DNA of 64,000 bases, from positions 558,001 to 622,000 of the forward strand of contig JADDOH010000306.1 of NCBI GenBank assembly GCA_016648135.1, in the 5' to 3' direction. Origin of the DNA: Agrypnia vestita. Taxonomy: Eukaryota; Arthropoda; Insecta; Trichoptera; Phryganeidae. The position numbers were made by a program, and so were the translations under genes. The notes under the pieces were generated by a model, which had not been told where the DNA came from, did no database searches, and worked only from the letters and a program-made list of their open reading frames with translations. How positions within the stretch are numbered: position 1 is the stretch's first letter; each line of letters begins with the position of its first letter. This document shows positions 10,581 to 22,018 of the stretch, piece by piece.

Positions 10581-11633
10581 TCAATAAATACAAGAATCAC
10601 GGTCGAAGCCGGGTAGTAAAACCAGTTAAAAATAAAAAATTACTTTGAGAAAGAAGTAAATCTCTGCATTTATAGAGTGTTTATTTTATTATGGTAATAG
10701 CCATGTTATTGGATTTATTGGAATGGTAATTTTAGTCCATTAGTGTTTTTGTATGATTATAATACAACGATTTTCGAAATAAATTGGCACGATTTGCAAA
10801 CGTTGTCCAGGCTAAGTCTATTCACGGTGAAATAGAAAATCAAACTGAGCACAAATAATCTGTCAAATAAGTATTGTCAATTCGAAAAAAAAACTCTAAA
10901 AAACACCTAGGTAAGATAATAATACTGGTAAATATACCAGTATTATTATCTTCCCAGTACCATGGCCATTATCCCGATTATTTTTATAGAACTTCAAAAT
11001 GTATATTTCTATTTTGTTCACTTTAGAGTTCTATACCTCTAAAAAACAGCCCTTGCTATCCCACGAGCAAGAACAACACGTCCAAGTTTAACCCTGTATA
11101 TATAATTAGCCCAAAAGCCTCACGTGCTAGTTTTGATTGCCGGCGGAATGTTAGCAGCCGAAAATATTTACATAAAATTGTCTGTGTGACGCTGCGCTGG
11201 GACGCCCCTGCTATATCGCGTAATCCCCTTATAATAATATCACATCTTCGGAGTTTCAATTATTCTCGGAGCAAAACGCTCTCAGAACTGCGCGCAGAAT
11301 TTGAAGTGTGCGAACGAAATTAGATAAGGGCACTTGAGCATCTGTTGGATGCTGGGCAAATAGCGGAGCGCTCATCTGTGCCCGGACATCTCCAGGAATG
11401 AGGGGACCGTTATCTGACGTGAATGTTTGTGGAATTTTGAGTCCTAGCGATGCATTCTTACGTTCTTAGGGAATATTCAAAGGTTTCAAAATTTCAGACC
11501 AGACTCTAGAGTAAGGCATTTCCATAATAATGGTTCTGCTTAAAGAAGGTTTACAATAATTTATAGCCTACGCGTTAAAATTTATTTGCATCACTAGTAG
11601 CGTAGCTAAAAAGGGCTTTAAAAGGCATTTTTC
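10581..11633. other. Spacer containing one perfect hairpin
   Basis: AT-rich apart from a GC-richer stretch near 11140-11420. No coding pattern is convincing. The hairpin at 10913-10952 is listed separately. Confidence 0.4.
10913..10952. repeat. Perfect 18 bp hairpin with a 4-base loop
   Basis: AAGATAATAATACTGGTA (10913-10930) is followed by AATA and then by its exact reverse complement (10935-10952). No poly-T or coding frame makes it a terminator. It may be a small palindromic insertion. Confidence 0.85.
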
Positions 11634-11660
11634 ACGGTACCTACAATGTGTAGGTACCGT
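11634..11660. repeat. Perfect 12 bp hairpin with a 3-base loop
   Basis: ACGGTACCTACA, loop ATG, then TGTAGGTACCGT. It lies just before the SINE copy that starts near 11674 and may mark the junction of that insertion. Confidence 0.8.
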
Positions 11661-11673
11661 ATATAAATCCGGT

Positions 11674-11775
11674 GGTTCTCTTAGTGCAGTGGGTATTAGG
11701 CTGTCTTCTCATAGCGAGGGCTCTGAGTTGAATTTTCAGTGAGATCACAATAAATCTATGTGATTTTTTTAAATT
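11674..11775 (+). mobile_element. tRNA-derived SINE, family 1, copy A
   Basis: The sequence aligns base for base, with scattered changes, to the SINE head at 56745-56926 (minus): CAGTGGGTAT, then CTTCTCA, GCGAGG, a decayed B box, GTGAG-TCACAAT and AAATCTATGTGATTT. The A-box-like AGTGCAGTGGGTATTAGG and the B-box region are spaced as in a tRNA. The body after the head is cut short here. A third copy lies at 28015-28165 (minus). Confidence 0.65.
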
Positions 11776-11889
11776 TGTGTATTTTTTTGACTTCTTTTCG
11801 TTGATCGTCCATTGATTCAAGTGATCCATTAAATATTTTTTGCGGCTCATGTCTGGACCCTAGCCCTATATATTCGAGGGGCACTAATG

Positions 11890-11985
11890 CGTAGACCGAC
11901 AAGCGTAGCTTGTTGGTCTAGCAGATAAGACACTTGACAAATGATCTACCGGACGAGGGATCAAGCCTCGTCCAGGAGACCACCA
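11890..11985 (+). repeat. tRNA-like sequence, probable SINE head
   Basis: TTGGTCTAGCAGATAAGACA resembles a tRNA A box, and GAGGGATCAAGCCTCGTC, about 35 bases on, resembles a T arm with its B box (paired GAGG/CCTC). Unlike SINE family 1 in wording. No second copy seen in the window. Confidence 0.45.
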
Positions 11986-11999
11986 AGTTAAGTCTTATT

Positions 12000-14950
12000 T
12001 TACAGCACAGACGTCCATATCAGTGTTATAATACAAATAATAAGCAAACTTCGTCTATTGAGACTTAACCGGTCGGATGCATATTTATAATATAATATTT
12101 TTATTTTTTTGTGCATACAGGCGTTTTTTTAATTTGTAAATACTTTTTGATATTTTAGTGACATACATCAATAAAAATTAATCTTGAATTAGCAATAAAA
12201 CATATTTTTCAAAGGCGAAATGTCTAATTATCTCAAAATGACTTGAATGTTAGTTAACAACTTCTTGCCATGGGGTCTTCATATATATGTAGGCCAAAAC
12301 ACTGTTTCCGTGTATGTTTATAATCCCGCCGATTCCCTGTGGAGGTGGGTAGATATGAAGCTCCTTGACCTGTCTCTGGCTGTTGGCAGAGTACCCGTTG
12401 TCCCAAAGACAATGATGAAACCACAGATTAGACATTCCGGCAACATCTTCTCCTAAAACCCACTGGACTGATAAAATCGTCTAACTGCGCAACGGTCAGA
12501 GAAAAGTGGGAGACACTCTGTGAGGTTTTCATCCAGTAATTAATAAAAACAGATGATTATTATGATGAATGAATCTTTTGAAATTTATGCTTAAAATTAA
12601 ATCAATACACTCTTAAAAGCTTTATCAAAATAAAAATGAAAGCACGCAAAAAAGTTGGACAAGAACGCACATTCTAGCACACGTGAGATTTTTTCCTTAT
12701 TTTCAGTTATCTTGAGAATAAGGAAAAATTGTTCAATGGGTCATTCTCTTTTTTGCTATCCATTTTGTGGCATCCTGTCCATATTTCGTTACCTAGTGGT
12801 ATTTAAAAATGTTTTTTTTTTTTTTAATAATATAGGTTTGATGATACCTTCTCATAATATTACAATCTCAAAAATTCTAGAAAATGTAAAGAAATGAGGA
12901 TTAAATTGTATTTCATAAATAATTAAATATACATATATAACTAATGCATACAATAGACGGGACGCACGCGTGAAGTTTGTATAAGGAATGTCAAGCCTTC
13001 TGCCAAACGTAAAAATCGACGAAGTGTGCAATGTTATGATTGTTATGCTTTAAAATGAATTTTTTAAAGCCACAATTAAATTAAAATATTGTAAATTTAA
13101 TGCATTTTCGTTCAATACCGTGGAAAGAACGTACTGTAAAATTTAATTTATTTAAACGATTTTAAGACAAAGGTGTATTCACAATTATCAGTATTTGGCC
13201 TTTAATAATAACATCTTCATTATTGGCTATAAAAGGTAGTCATTACCGTCTTCATTAACATGTGGTACTGAATATTTTATTTTCTTCTAACTATGTTTGT
13301 TGAAATGGCGTACAAATATTAATAAAACGAACATTACGGAAAACGATAAATTTTATATCTCACCTTCATCGAGCTCGCAGTATGAACGAGGACTAGTTAA
13401 TGTGTACGATCGGCGATAAAATTTTTAATAGCATTAATTAAAAGCGTTTAATTTGAAACAAGGTTTAATTCGAGAATCAGTAAATTACCAGCGAAATACC
13501 ACATCAGCAAGGTCATTCGTATAACATCTAACAAGTTTAAATTAAATTAGACTGTATGCTTACTTTGCTATGCATAATGGCACCATCTATACATTCTATA
13601 ACATTGATGATATTAACAGTGTGATCCAATCACTGATATCCTCAGTCACAAACACTCACAGTAATTGAGTAACTGAATATTTCGTGATTTTTGATCGTTG
13701 TATGAAATTTTTTTTTATGATTTTCTATAATTTTATTTCTTTATAAATAATGATATTTACAAAAATATTAATTAAAACGGAGTATTTTCATTTTATTAAA
13801 TTTTTACCTCGAAGGAGCCTTACCTATGCAGAGTGGTAAAAAACTAATCATAAATTTCTTTTATATACAAAATATCATTTTCAATAATAATTCTAGTACG
13901 TACCTGATTGCATAAATATAAAAAAATGCTAAGATAAAAAATATTCGTAAATGACATTCAAGATTATTTATTGTTTAGTAAGAAATTAATATCATCAAAA
14001 GAATAAATGATATGGAAATGACCATTACAATTCGCAATACAGGTGTTGGGAGCTTTTAGCCTGTTGCTCTTGAATCGCAAAATAATAAATAAGAAAACAT
14101 ATTATATTAAGATATCAAATAATAAATTTAAAGATTTTTAATTTTAATTTTAAAATTGTAAATAATAAATTTAACACAAAATAATAAAAGAAAACATTTT
14201 AATTGTTTAATGTTTTAGTTAATATGCTTAAAATGAAATACAAATAACCCCCATATGACGTCATATTAGGCTATTTTTGGAACATTATACTTAAATAGAT
14301 TTTTAAAGGTCACATAAAGATTTGGACGTGTTCGCAAAGTTAAAAAAAATATGATGAAAAATAGTATTTTTTAAAAGTGTTTTGCGTATATAAAAATAAA
14401 ATAATAGTTTACATTTTCAACTCATTAAGGACCTGACAGTCGGCAATAATGAAAATTTTATTTACCCCTATATAACATAACTAACGCAGAGATAAAATCA
14501 CAGAATTTTCACGTTGAAATAAATCACTTTCGTAACATTCCATGACAGCCCTTAAACGAAGGCTTTAAGAGAATTGGCTATAAATAAGAAGTCGCAAGGG
14601 CGGGGCGCATCAGCCCTTATAATGATTTTACTCGGAGCACAAACTTTCGTAAGCAACAAGAATTTGTAATTCGTTTATTCCCAGTAAACTTTATCAAAAG
14701 GGAAGTTGGGCCGTAAATACCCGCAATATCTCATTTCCCTGCGAGATGAAATTGGATTGGATGAGATACCTGAAGGGTTGATAACTGAGTCGTGCAAATA
14801 TATTTTCCATCTAATCATTTCCTTTGGGTACCTTCTTAAATTACGCAATGAAATTAAGAATCGTAAATGTACGTACCGTGAAAAAAGAAGTATACAATGA
14901 AGGTTATTTTTAATCAGTAAATTTTTATGTGGATGAGTAATACAATGTCG
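12000..14950. other. Nearly 3 kb of AT-rich DNA without recognised features
   Basis: Only short open frames without known motifs occur, for instance those at 12247-12456 and 12655-12897. A TGACGTCATA site occurs near 14258. No repeats with partners in this window were found. Confidence 0.45.
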
Positions 14951-15002
14951 AAGCTAATTCCTGGGGGTTATCCCCTTCAGCAAATCGTTGAAAAATTTCA
15001 AT

Positions 15003-15259
15003 GATTGCCAATCAGTATACATAGGAGAAACATGTAGAAATTTTGAACAAACGTTCTCGGAACATAAAAAATCGTGGCAAAAAGGTAAAATAGATTAATA
15101 AATGACCAATCTGCTCCAATTCCATTGCACTTTGAGACTAAAGGCTTTAGATTAAATTTGCTTGAACAGCTAGAGATTACTAAACATGAAGTCGATAAAA
15201 AACTCATAAACGAACAAGTAAATATATATAGATCCCCTCTACTTGACATTTTCAAATAA
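15003..15259 (+). pseudogene. Penelope-like element: GIY-YIG endonuclease and C-terminus, relic
   Basis: From 15003 the frame reads DCQSVYIGETCRNFEQTFSE, then HKKSWQKGK before a stop. The S-V-Y-I-G-E-T-x-R-x-F-x-x-x-x-x-E-H pattern is that of the GIY-YIG nuclease domain of Penelope-like retroelements. About one base out of frame, from 15092, the text continues with LNLLEQLEITKHEVDKK, NEQVNIYRSPLLDIF and a stop at 15257-15259, which is the family's usual C-terminus (L-x-x-L-E-x-L-E-I-x-K ... N-x-Q-x-N-x-x-x-S-P-L). One frameshift and loss of the reverse transcriptase make it dead. A possible terminal motif of the same element lies at about 15700-15725. Confidence 0.7.
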
Positions 15260-15694
15260 CCTGTAACTAAAAAATATTTTTAAGATTTCATTCTGCCGTA
15301 ATTTTTTCAATTGGTAATAGACATACCTGGAGACCTACCGGAGATTTGGATCAAATCACCAACACAGAAAAGCATCTGAGACGCCAATTTGGAATACCTG
15401 CATTTAAAAAATTATCATTAGCGCTCAAACATATTATTCGGAATCCCCGCGTCTGAAAATTATTATTAGTGCACAAACATAATTTGTTGCGAAGAATATC
15501 ACACTTATATCAAGTTATAAACCTATCCTCATCCTTATATGCATTACTTGTCATTAGTGTTTGCACGTAATTGTTTGTTAGAATCGTGCAGAAATCCAAA
15601 AACCTTAATTAATTCTTAAAATTATGTAGCATCTCTTTCTAATACTTTTTTTATATAAATACAAGTTGTTGAATGTATAATATTTAGATCAATA

Positions 15695-15728
15695 GTGCCC
15701 TCATAAGGCGAAACGCGTCTCAAAAAAT
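15695..15728 (+). repeat. Degenerate hammerhead-like terminus of the Penelope-like relic
   Basis: AGGCGAAACGCGTC has the GAAA, palindromic ACGCGT (helix III-like) and GUC order typical of the short hammerheads of Penelope-like elements, but the CUGANGA half is not preserved. Confidence 0.3.
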
Positions 15729-15969
15729 TAAAAACATAGTACGTAAAAAACAATTGTTTTTATTTCCATGTGTGATTATGGAGTCCTACTCTGAAACAAT
15801 AAATTTCAATGGTTGCAATAATTTTAGCTAAGTTACAAGTGAATGAGTAGATATATTTTAAATTTTAATGTGATACCATCAACGAGTCCTTTGAACGTTA
15901 GATACTAGCAGTAGTAGATTCCAAAACCCGTTAAATAACAATAGTAGTAAATGTATTTTGTACCTTACA

Positions 15970-16200
15970 CTAAAAATTTTCTAGGTGTGTATCCAATAGG
16001 ATTTTTTTAAATTTGGTACTGTAAATCAAATACATGACAATATTTTCATATCTTCTGGTTTGATTTTTATGGAATGTTCTACGATATTCTTCTGTGCTTC
16101 TACGACCTTTCTGGCCAACGCGACGGCGACATTTTGGATCCCGTTGCAGAGTCATTGCAGCAAAAATTATCATTTATCCACCAAAAATCATTCCTAACGA
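15970..16200 (-). repeat. Dispersed repeat related to 43.17-43.33 kb
   Basis: On the minus strand both regions contain GGCCAGAAAGGTC followed by a purine-rich stretch with AGAAGA. The 43.2 kb copy has CGAAACGTCGGCCAG, here decayed to GTCGCGTTGGCCAG. Such GAAACGTCGG text is often at the ends of Penelope-like or related retroelements, but the evidence here is thin. Confidence 0.35.
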
Positions 16201-16349
16201 GAGTTGGGATTTGGATCCATCATTTTGCAACATTCATTTATAGAGCGGGATTAGAACTGTTAATATCACATTACTAAAAGTGAACTGAAGTGTTCATTTG
16301 TTATACTTATATATTTGCTAAAAGTCACACCTCACGGCGGTAGGAGTTT

Positions 16350-16560
16350 GAAGTTTGAAGTCTGAAGGTCGATTAACAAAGTGTGAAGTATGATGTCAAG
16401 TATAATGAAGTACTTAATTCGATGTTTGTAGTTCGATTGAAAACATGAGAAGTGTGAATTCGAGTATAATGAAGTACTCAGTTTGAAGTCTGAAGAATGA
16501 AGTTTGATTAAAAACGTATGAAGTGTAGTATAATGAAGTACTTCATTGTATTAATTAGTA
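16350..16560. repeat. Tandem repeat of ~65-70 bp units
   Basis: About three units share GTATAATGAAGTACT, GTGTGAAG-like and GAAGTTTGATTAAAA-like motifs. The last ends in a palindrome, AATGAAGTACTTCATT. The words recall the ACTTCATT repeat at 3.1-3.6 kb. Confidence 0.6.
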
Positions 16561-16754
16561 CACAGTGGACCTATCACTATTGGTAAATAGTCGATTTTAT
16601 CCGTGTTATCAATATAGGTTTTCAAAATATAAAAAGTTATTTTGAATTTTTGTTTTTCGGTCAGTGTATTAATTTATAGAAATGCGAACACGGAATACGT
16701 GTCACCTCAATATTCTTACTATTTTCAAACTAATCAAAACGCTTGCGCTACGAA

Positions 16755-16850
16755 AATAAGACAAACTTGCTGGTCTGGAGTGAGGTTCGAACCCGCGACC
16801 TTGGATCACGAGGCGAGAGTCCTAACCACAAGACTAACAAGCCAATCAAC
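16755..16850 (-). repeat. tRNA-like sequence, probable SINE head (second type)
   Basis: On the minus strand, TTAGTCTTGTGGTTAGGACT serves as an A box and GCGGGTTCGAACC as a canonical B box, at tRNA-like spacing. The outer CTTG and CAAG can pair. The anticodon arm does not fold, so a SINE or tRNA relic is more likely than a working tRNA gene. It differs from SINE family 1. Confidence 0.55.
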
Positions 16851-16860
16851 TAGTAGTTAA

Positions 16861-19375
16861 GTGTGGTAAACGTATTATTAGTGTAAATAATAAAATTGAA
16901 TATCCATTTCATTTATATGTACATTAAAAATAAGTTAGCTACTGACATTGCACCAATCCCTCAAGAACCCTTGTCCAACGTTTCCGGTAGATAACTATTC
17001 ACCAACACCACAGCGCTGCCAACAATAAATATCATTATCGCGCCATCTCTGGGCCTATGAATCATCTCTTCAGATGGGAGAGATAATTTACTCGTATGGC
17101 TTGGCAGCGAGTTCAAAGGGCCTGCACCTCACGTCAGTTGTGGCTACGTACCTGCACCTAATCAGGGAGTCATTGAATTTTTCTTTAGGGAACATTCATA
17201 TCGTTGATTCACTATATAACATGGAAGACAATGATACAAGTTTCAATGGTACGTATTTGGGAGGAGAACGCATTCAAAGCTGTCATTTGATAAACATTAT
17301 ACATAAGTCCGTAAATGCACCGAGATTTATTATTGTGCCAGCGAAATTTGGAAATGTTATCAGAGGGAAAAGGAAAGAAGTTAACACACCTTTATGTTAA
17401 CACACCTTAAAAACAGGGTGAGTAATAATGAAAGAATGGCAAGCTCTTTTAATTTAAAAACATTTCACATGGATAAAATACAACAGAGGATTGTAAACCA
17501 TGAATATAAATAAAATGAAGAAGTGGGAATTCCATCACTTTTGAGAATTTGTGGAAATGTTTGAATAATGTCCGAATGAATATATCTTCAGCTCTTCCTT
17601 AAACACTTTAAGATGACCGAGAGATGATTGAAGGATCTGATAATAGAATATGTTGGAGCTAGATTCCCCTAGGTAGTTTTTAAATCCCTCATATCTAAAT
17701 GGATGTGGAAGAAATTAAAATTTATATTAGAATGGACCCTTCATCGGCGGTCTCTGGTTTCAAGGATGATTTCTATCAAGGTTTTTTCTGTTCTTGCATA
17801 GGTGAGAAGTCATATCGTCAAACCGTATACCCTTTCACACCTTGGAAGGTGCATCCGCTAGACTGGGGGGTTCTGTCTCTTTCTCCCTTTTCCCGTTATT
17901 GCGTCAGCCTTTTCTGCACCATATATACATTGACGCCATTATCATGACGGTCGTCACGGCTTTCCAGTGTTAGGGGTCTATGCCATTTTGTCTTTGAATC
18001 TTTTCTTGGTCCGCCCTGCTTTCTTTGCAATTTTTTGGATAACTGTGTGTCATCCGAGTATCACATGTAGAGACCTGCATCGTTGTTGTTAGATTTAGGA
18101 TTATAGTTTTGAGGACACTCAAGTTTGTTCTGTGCTATTCCTACTTTATATCATATTACGGTATTCATAATTTGTGTTGATTTATTTGTATTATACTCGT
18201 AATTATATTCGTATACATAGAACCCGCATTTGCATGTACTTAATAAGAATGTAAAACAGGAGCCCGGCTTGGCTTGCCAGACATAAGCCCCCAAACGTGC
18301 ACCAAATTTATCGACATATGAAGTAGATCTTGGAGTATGATTATAATAAAATCTCGTATAATACCCATGGATGCAGGTAAGTCAGATAAGAGATTTTCTT
18401 TTATGTATGGCATAATATAGCGAAATTTAATTTAGGATTTCCCAAGGGAGAGACGGTCGCCTCAGTTATTGCTGCCTTAAGGCTTTACGTTACTCGGCGC
18501 TTGCTCGCTAATGCCTTCATACAAAAATCTTATTACAGCTTACCGCAGCTTTATCGGAGCTTTTGAATATAAACAGTTCCTTACGGTTGAGAGTCTTTTC
18601 CGTTGTTTAAAATAGCTATAAAAAGATTATTTTTATAAAAGCGACGATATGAATCGTTAATTTTTCAGATTAACATTTTCACACGAAGCTCGATGGATCG
18701 TATGTTTTGGGTCATCAACCTCCAATACTCGCATCCGATTTTTTTCATGAGGCTAATGTAGAGGACGCAAGCTATTGCTAATTGTTGTAAAGATCTGATA
18801 TGGTAGCACCTGCTTCCAGAATAGATTTCGGCGTTCGTTCACTGTCCATTACATTTGTATCTCAATTTCGTCGATCTCGTGTTTACCAGCGCAGACTCCG
18901 AGTTGCGCAAGTTGCGTGGAACTATTTCGGTAGCATCCTCGCCGAAGCCGGTGGCGAGATGAATCCAGCCACGAACGGTCCACCGCGGTAATTTTCCGCG
19001 TGGCTTGCTCTCGATAAACACCACGGCCGCCGGCCTCACTACGTAAACACAGATCAAGGTGTTATTAAAAATACAATTTGTATAGATTTTCCACGTCTGC
19101 CAGGGCTTTAATTGAAAATTTGACGTAGCAGAATTGTCGATAGTATCGAAATTTTACAAATATTTTTGCAAAAAAGTGTAATATTTAGATTATACTACTC
19201 AATAGAACTAGTCCACAATTAAAAGATTCCTGCATTAATTATGAGTCGAAAACGTTGCAAGATCAAAGTCGTTATACCAATAGTTATGGAAATAAGGAAA
19301 TAAAAAGAAGAAAGAAATGGAACAGATTTTTTTTTACCATAACACCGTTTCTCCGCGGTGGTAATGAGGTAATCT
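16861..19375. other. Spacer with one unassigned open frame and a GC-rich patch
   Basis: An open frame of 108 codons (17074-17400, plus) has no family I recognise and lies in ordinary AT-rich DNA. It ends in a 15-base tandem duplication of GTTAACACACCTT. A GC-rich patch at about 18860-19035 is open on both strands over 60-70 codons without known motifs. Confidence 0.35.
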
Positions 19376-19610
19376 AACTAACTAACTAACCATCACGCCA
19401 TTTCCCCGCAGGGGTAGGCAGAGAGGATAAAACGCCACACTCTTCTATCCTGGCACACCACTTTTGCTTCGGCTACATTCATACATCTTCTCATACAACT
19501 TCTACGGTTGTTGCGGCTTTTAACAGGGCCATCCTCAAACACTTGTTGTATCTGATCATGCCAGGTCTTTCGCGGACGCCCCCTATTTCTGTTGCCTTCA
19601 ACAGAAATTG
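19376..19610 (-). mobile_element. RTE-like non-LTR retrotransposon 3' end (family 1, copy B)
   Basis: On the minus strand this repeats the C-terminal text of copy A (NRNRGRPRKTWHDQ, then CMRRCMNVAEAKVVCQDR, W-R, and an AYPCGE ending). Its stop is followed by the GTTA tail, seen on the plus strand as four to five TAAC units from 19375. The 5' break is near 19610, where the sequence changes to a purine-rich AGAATAGA run. The frame is open over the preserved part. Confidence 0.75.
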
Positions 19611-20855
19611 GTACTTGAGAAGAATAGAATAGAGAATAGAAACTTGAGGTAATCGCGGCAGAGATAATAGAGCGCCGCACACTTTACGTAAAAATTCGTT
19701 CGATCTTTCATAAAATTAATTATATTTATTATTGTAAGACGAATATAGTTAAAATTATTTATTTGAAATGCTAAAGTTTAAAAACTCAAAACAGTTACTT
19801 AAGTAAGCTAATATCAGTATGGTATCTACGATAGATTTTTACCAGTTATATGTGAGGCCATTTGGAACAAAACACGTTATTAAAATTCTTTTCGAAAGCC
19901 AAAAAACGTTACTTAATTCTATTGCATATTCTATTGAGAGGATTTTGAGAACCTGAACTGTATTTCTGAAAATTCCATGAAAGGGAGCTGTATTTGCGAG
20001 AATCTCGAGTGTCAGAGCGGCTTCCTTTCAACTCCGGTCCATTCCGAGTGCTGTCATCTTCATTAGTAGCCGAAAACAATGATCTCCAGCTTAGGGAGTT
20101 GTTCGTTTCCATCATTCGATCATCGACTAGAATTGTTGAAAAATTATTCCTAGTCTTTACCAAGATTTTTTCTACAACTTTAGATACATGAAATATCAAA
20201 AAAATTGCAGACCAGGGTCGCTAGTCGTTAAATATTAAAAAAATCATTTATTTGCGACCCATCGGCCCCATGGGATTCCTCTCGGTGTTCCGACGTCCGA
20301 TTCGCCCCTGCATACTTTATTAAGTTTAGGCAATTTTCGAAGTTTATTTTTTCAATAGCTACGTTTTTTTTTGCGTGTCAGTATATGTATTGTACCCCTG
20401 TACACGTTTAGGTGTGTTAGTCAAAAATAATAAATTTATATTCCGCGTATCTATTTTTTGTCGCATTGAGCGATTTGTTTATTGAAAAGTAATATTCCCA
20501 TCCATAAAAAGTGGGTTGGTTAACTGATCTAAGAGTAAGTTCTATTCAGTGGAGAATTACTTAAAAACTTTTTTCTACTACAATTGCATTCTGTCTGGGT
20601 GTCTTTATTCTCAAGATAACAATCATCGTTATAATATATTGAGGCAAAGTAGTAAGCGCAAAGTTTCTATGATAATTAATAAAATATTTGTTAAATACCA
20701 ATATTTCAGTAGTATAGCGGAAACATCAAATCCAATTTAATATTCGGACATTTTGTATATACGTGTGAAACAAATAAATTTTTACGAATTTTTAAAATCA
20801 TCTTTCTTTATTTCTGTCTCATTTATTCTATGCATCATATTAGTGGATATGGATT
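19611..20855. other. AT-rich spacer
   Basis: No gene recognised. The part from about 20740 on probably belongs to the flanking end of the Penelope-like relic on the minus strand. Confidence 0.4.
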
Positions 20856-20897
20856 ACACCTACATGTTTCCGAAAAACCTTTCCATCGTCAGAATGT
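20856..20897 (-). ncRNA. Hammerhead ribozyme-like motif of a Penelope-like element
   Basis: Minus strand: ACATT, CTGACGA, a stem-loop with GAAA paired to TTTC, GAAAC, AT, GTA, GGTGT. This is the order of a type I hammerhead with a two-base helix III (AC/GT) and a possible cleavage site after GTA. Helix I pairs ACATT with GGTGT using two G-U wobbles. The outermost pair of helix II is mismatched and one extra base sits between CTGACGA and helix II, as in the other copies. It lies just past the C-terminal relic on the same strand. Confidence 0.6.
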
Positions 20898-20959
20898 TTT
20901 ATAAATGTCAAAATATCAAAATGAATTATGTCTTTTGTTTTTTGTTTTTCTAAATTATT

Positions 20960-21185
20960 GGAAATTTTTTAAGAATTGGACTATTAGTTAAGTTTAATTG
21001 ATTGTTAATAATATTTTGTTAACTTTTACATGCTTTACTAATTTCTAATGATTCTAAATTATTCAATTTCAGACCAAAATTATTTGTGTAAAATAGATAA
21101 TCCAAAATTTTTATCAAAACCGTGCTCATTTTCTGGTAAATGATTTTCAAATTCAGAAAAGCAATGATTATTCGAACACCTTAAA
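20960..21185 (-). pseudogene. Penelope-like element C-terminal relic
   Basis: On the minus strand the frame fragments read NHCFSEFENHLPENEHGF and, further on, NLESLEISKACKS and IINNQLNLTNSPIL. They match, position by position, the relic at 38781-39089 and the general Penelope-like C-terminus seen at 15.1 kb. Stops and frame changes interrupt it. The GIY-YIG half is not recognisable here. The hammerhead-like motif about 65 bases beyond its end is in the same orientation and at the same distance as in the 39 kb copy. Confidence 0.6.
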
Positions 21186-21973
21186 TGATCTTTTACTCTT
21201 ACATTTATATTTGTCACCATTTCGTTACTACATTACGACATGTACGTATTTTTTGCTTTATTTCAATTAAATTAATAATTATGAAATATGAATTTCGGTC
21301 GCATACCCAACATGTTTCACAGATTCGCCGTCATGCGCCTCACTTCACGCTTATATCTAAATTTTCTGAATATATAATTTGGGTCTCATTAATTTCAGTT
21401 TTTGTCATTTTATCAATCTTTAAACAAAATCTCACACGTGTACATGGTACCGAGATTTGTCTCAACTGAATCTCTTTGTGTTTCATTCCGTGCACGCGGG
21501 CCAATAGGATTCAATCTCATATAATAATCCAATTGCGTCGTATTCTCAAACGCTTGAAACTCGATGGTGTAAAAGTTAGTAATTTCCTCGCAAGGCTGTG
21601 CGAAGTTTCCCAACACCCTGCTTACGCCGGCTGTCTCGGCATTGTAATTCCTTCGTTTATAATCCGCCCGGCAAGAGCTGTCGGTGAAATATCCAACACC
21701 GTTTGGATAATATTCCTGCTTTTTTAAGTTTCCGACTTTATATAATAAAGTATTAAAGCTGTCTTCGGCCGCAAGCTCCGATAGTTTTCCTGAAAGTTTT
21801 CTTAGCTTTGAACTTTGGCAATTTCTGCTGCCGTGGAGTTTTCTTGTTCTTGCTAACTATAAACCAGTGGTTTAAAATAAGTCTTTCAGCAGAGAAATAA
21901 ATGACTTGTTTTAATCACAAAAGTAATTACGTTTTTTTTTCAATTTTTTCAAAATTTTTTACTAACTAATTAT
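21186..21973. other. Spacer without recognised gene
   Basis: Short open frames on both strands around 21410-21730 have no known motif. Confidence 0.4.
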
Positions 21974-22018
21974 GCCTGGTAAGACGCATCTTCTTTCAGA
22001 AGATGCATCTTACCAGGC
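21974..22018. repeat. 21 bp hairpin with a 3-base loop
   Basis: GCCTGGTAAGACGCATCTTC pairs with GAAGATGCATCTTACCAGGC. The only difference (C against T) would still pair as G-U in one of the two possible RNA strands. The loop is about three bases. It sits at the left edge of the promoter-like region below. Confidence 0.85.

Noticed and set aside
16755..16850. Functional tRNA gene
   Set aside because: Good A and B boxes but an unpaired anticodon arm; fits a SINE head or relic better.
17074..17400. 108-codon plus-strand frame as a gene
   Set aside because: No family resemblance, no splice or promoter context, and it ends in a tandem duplication.
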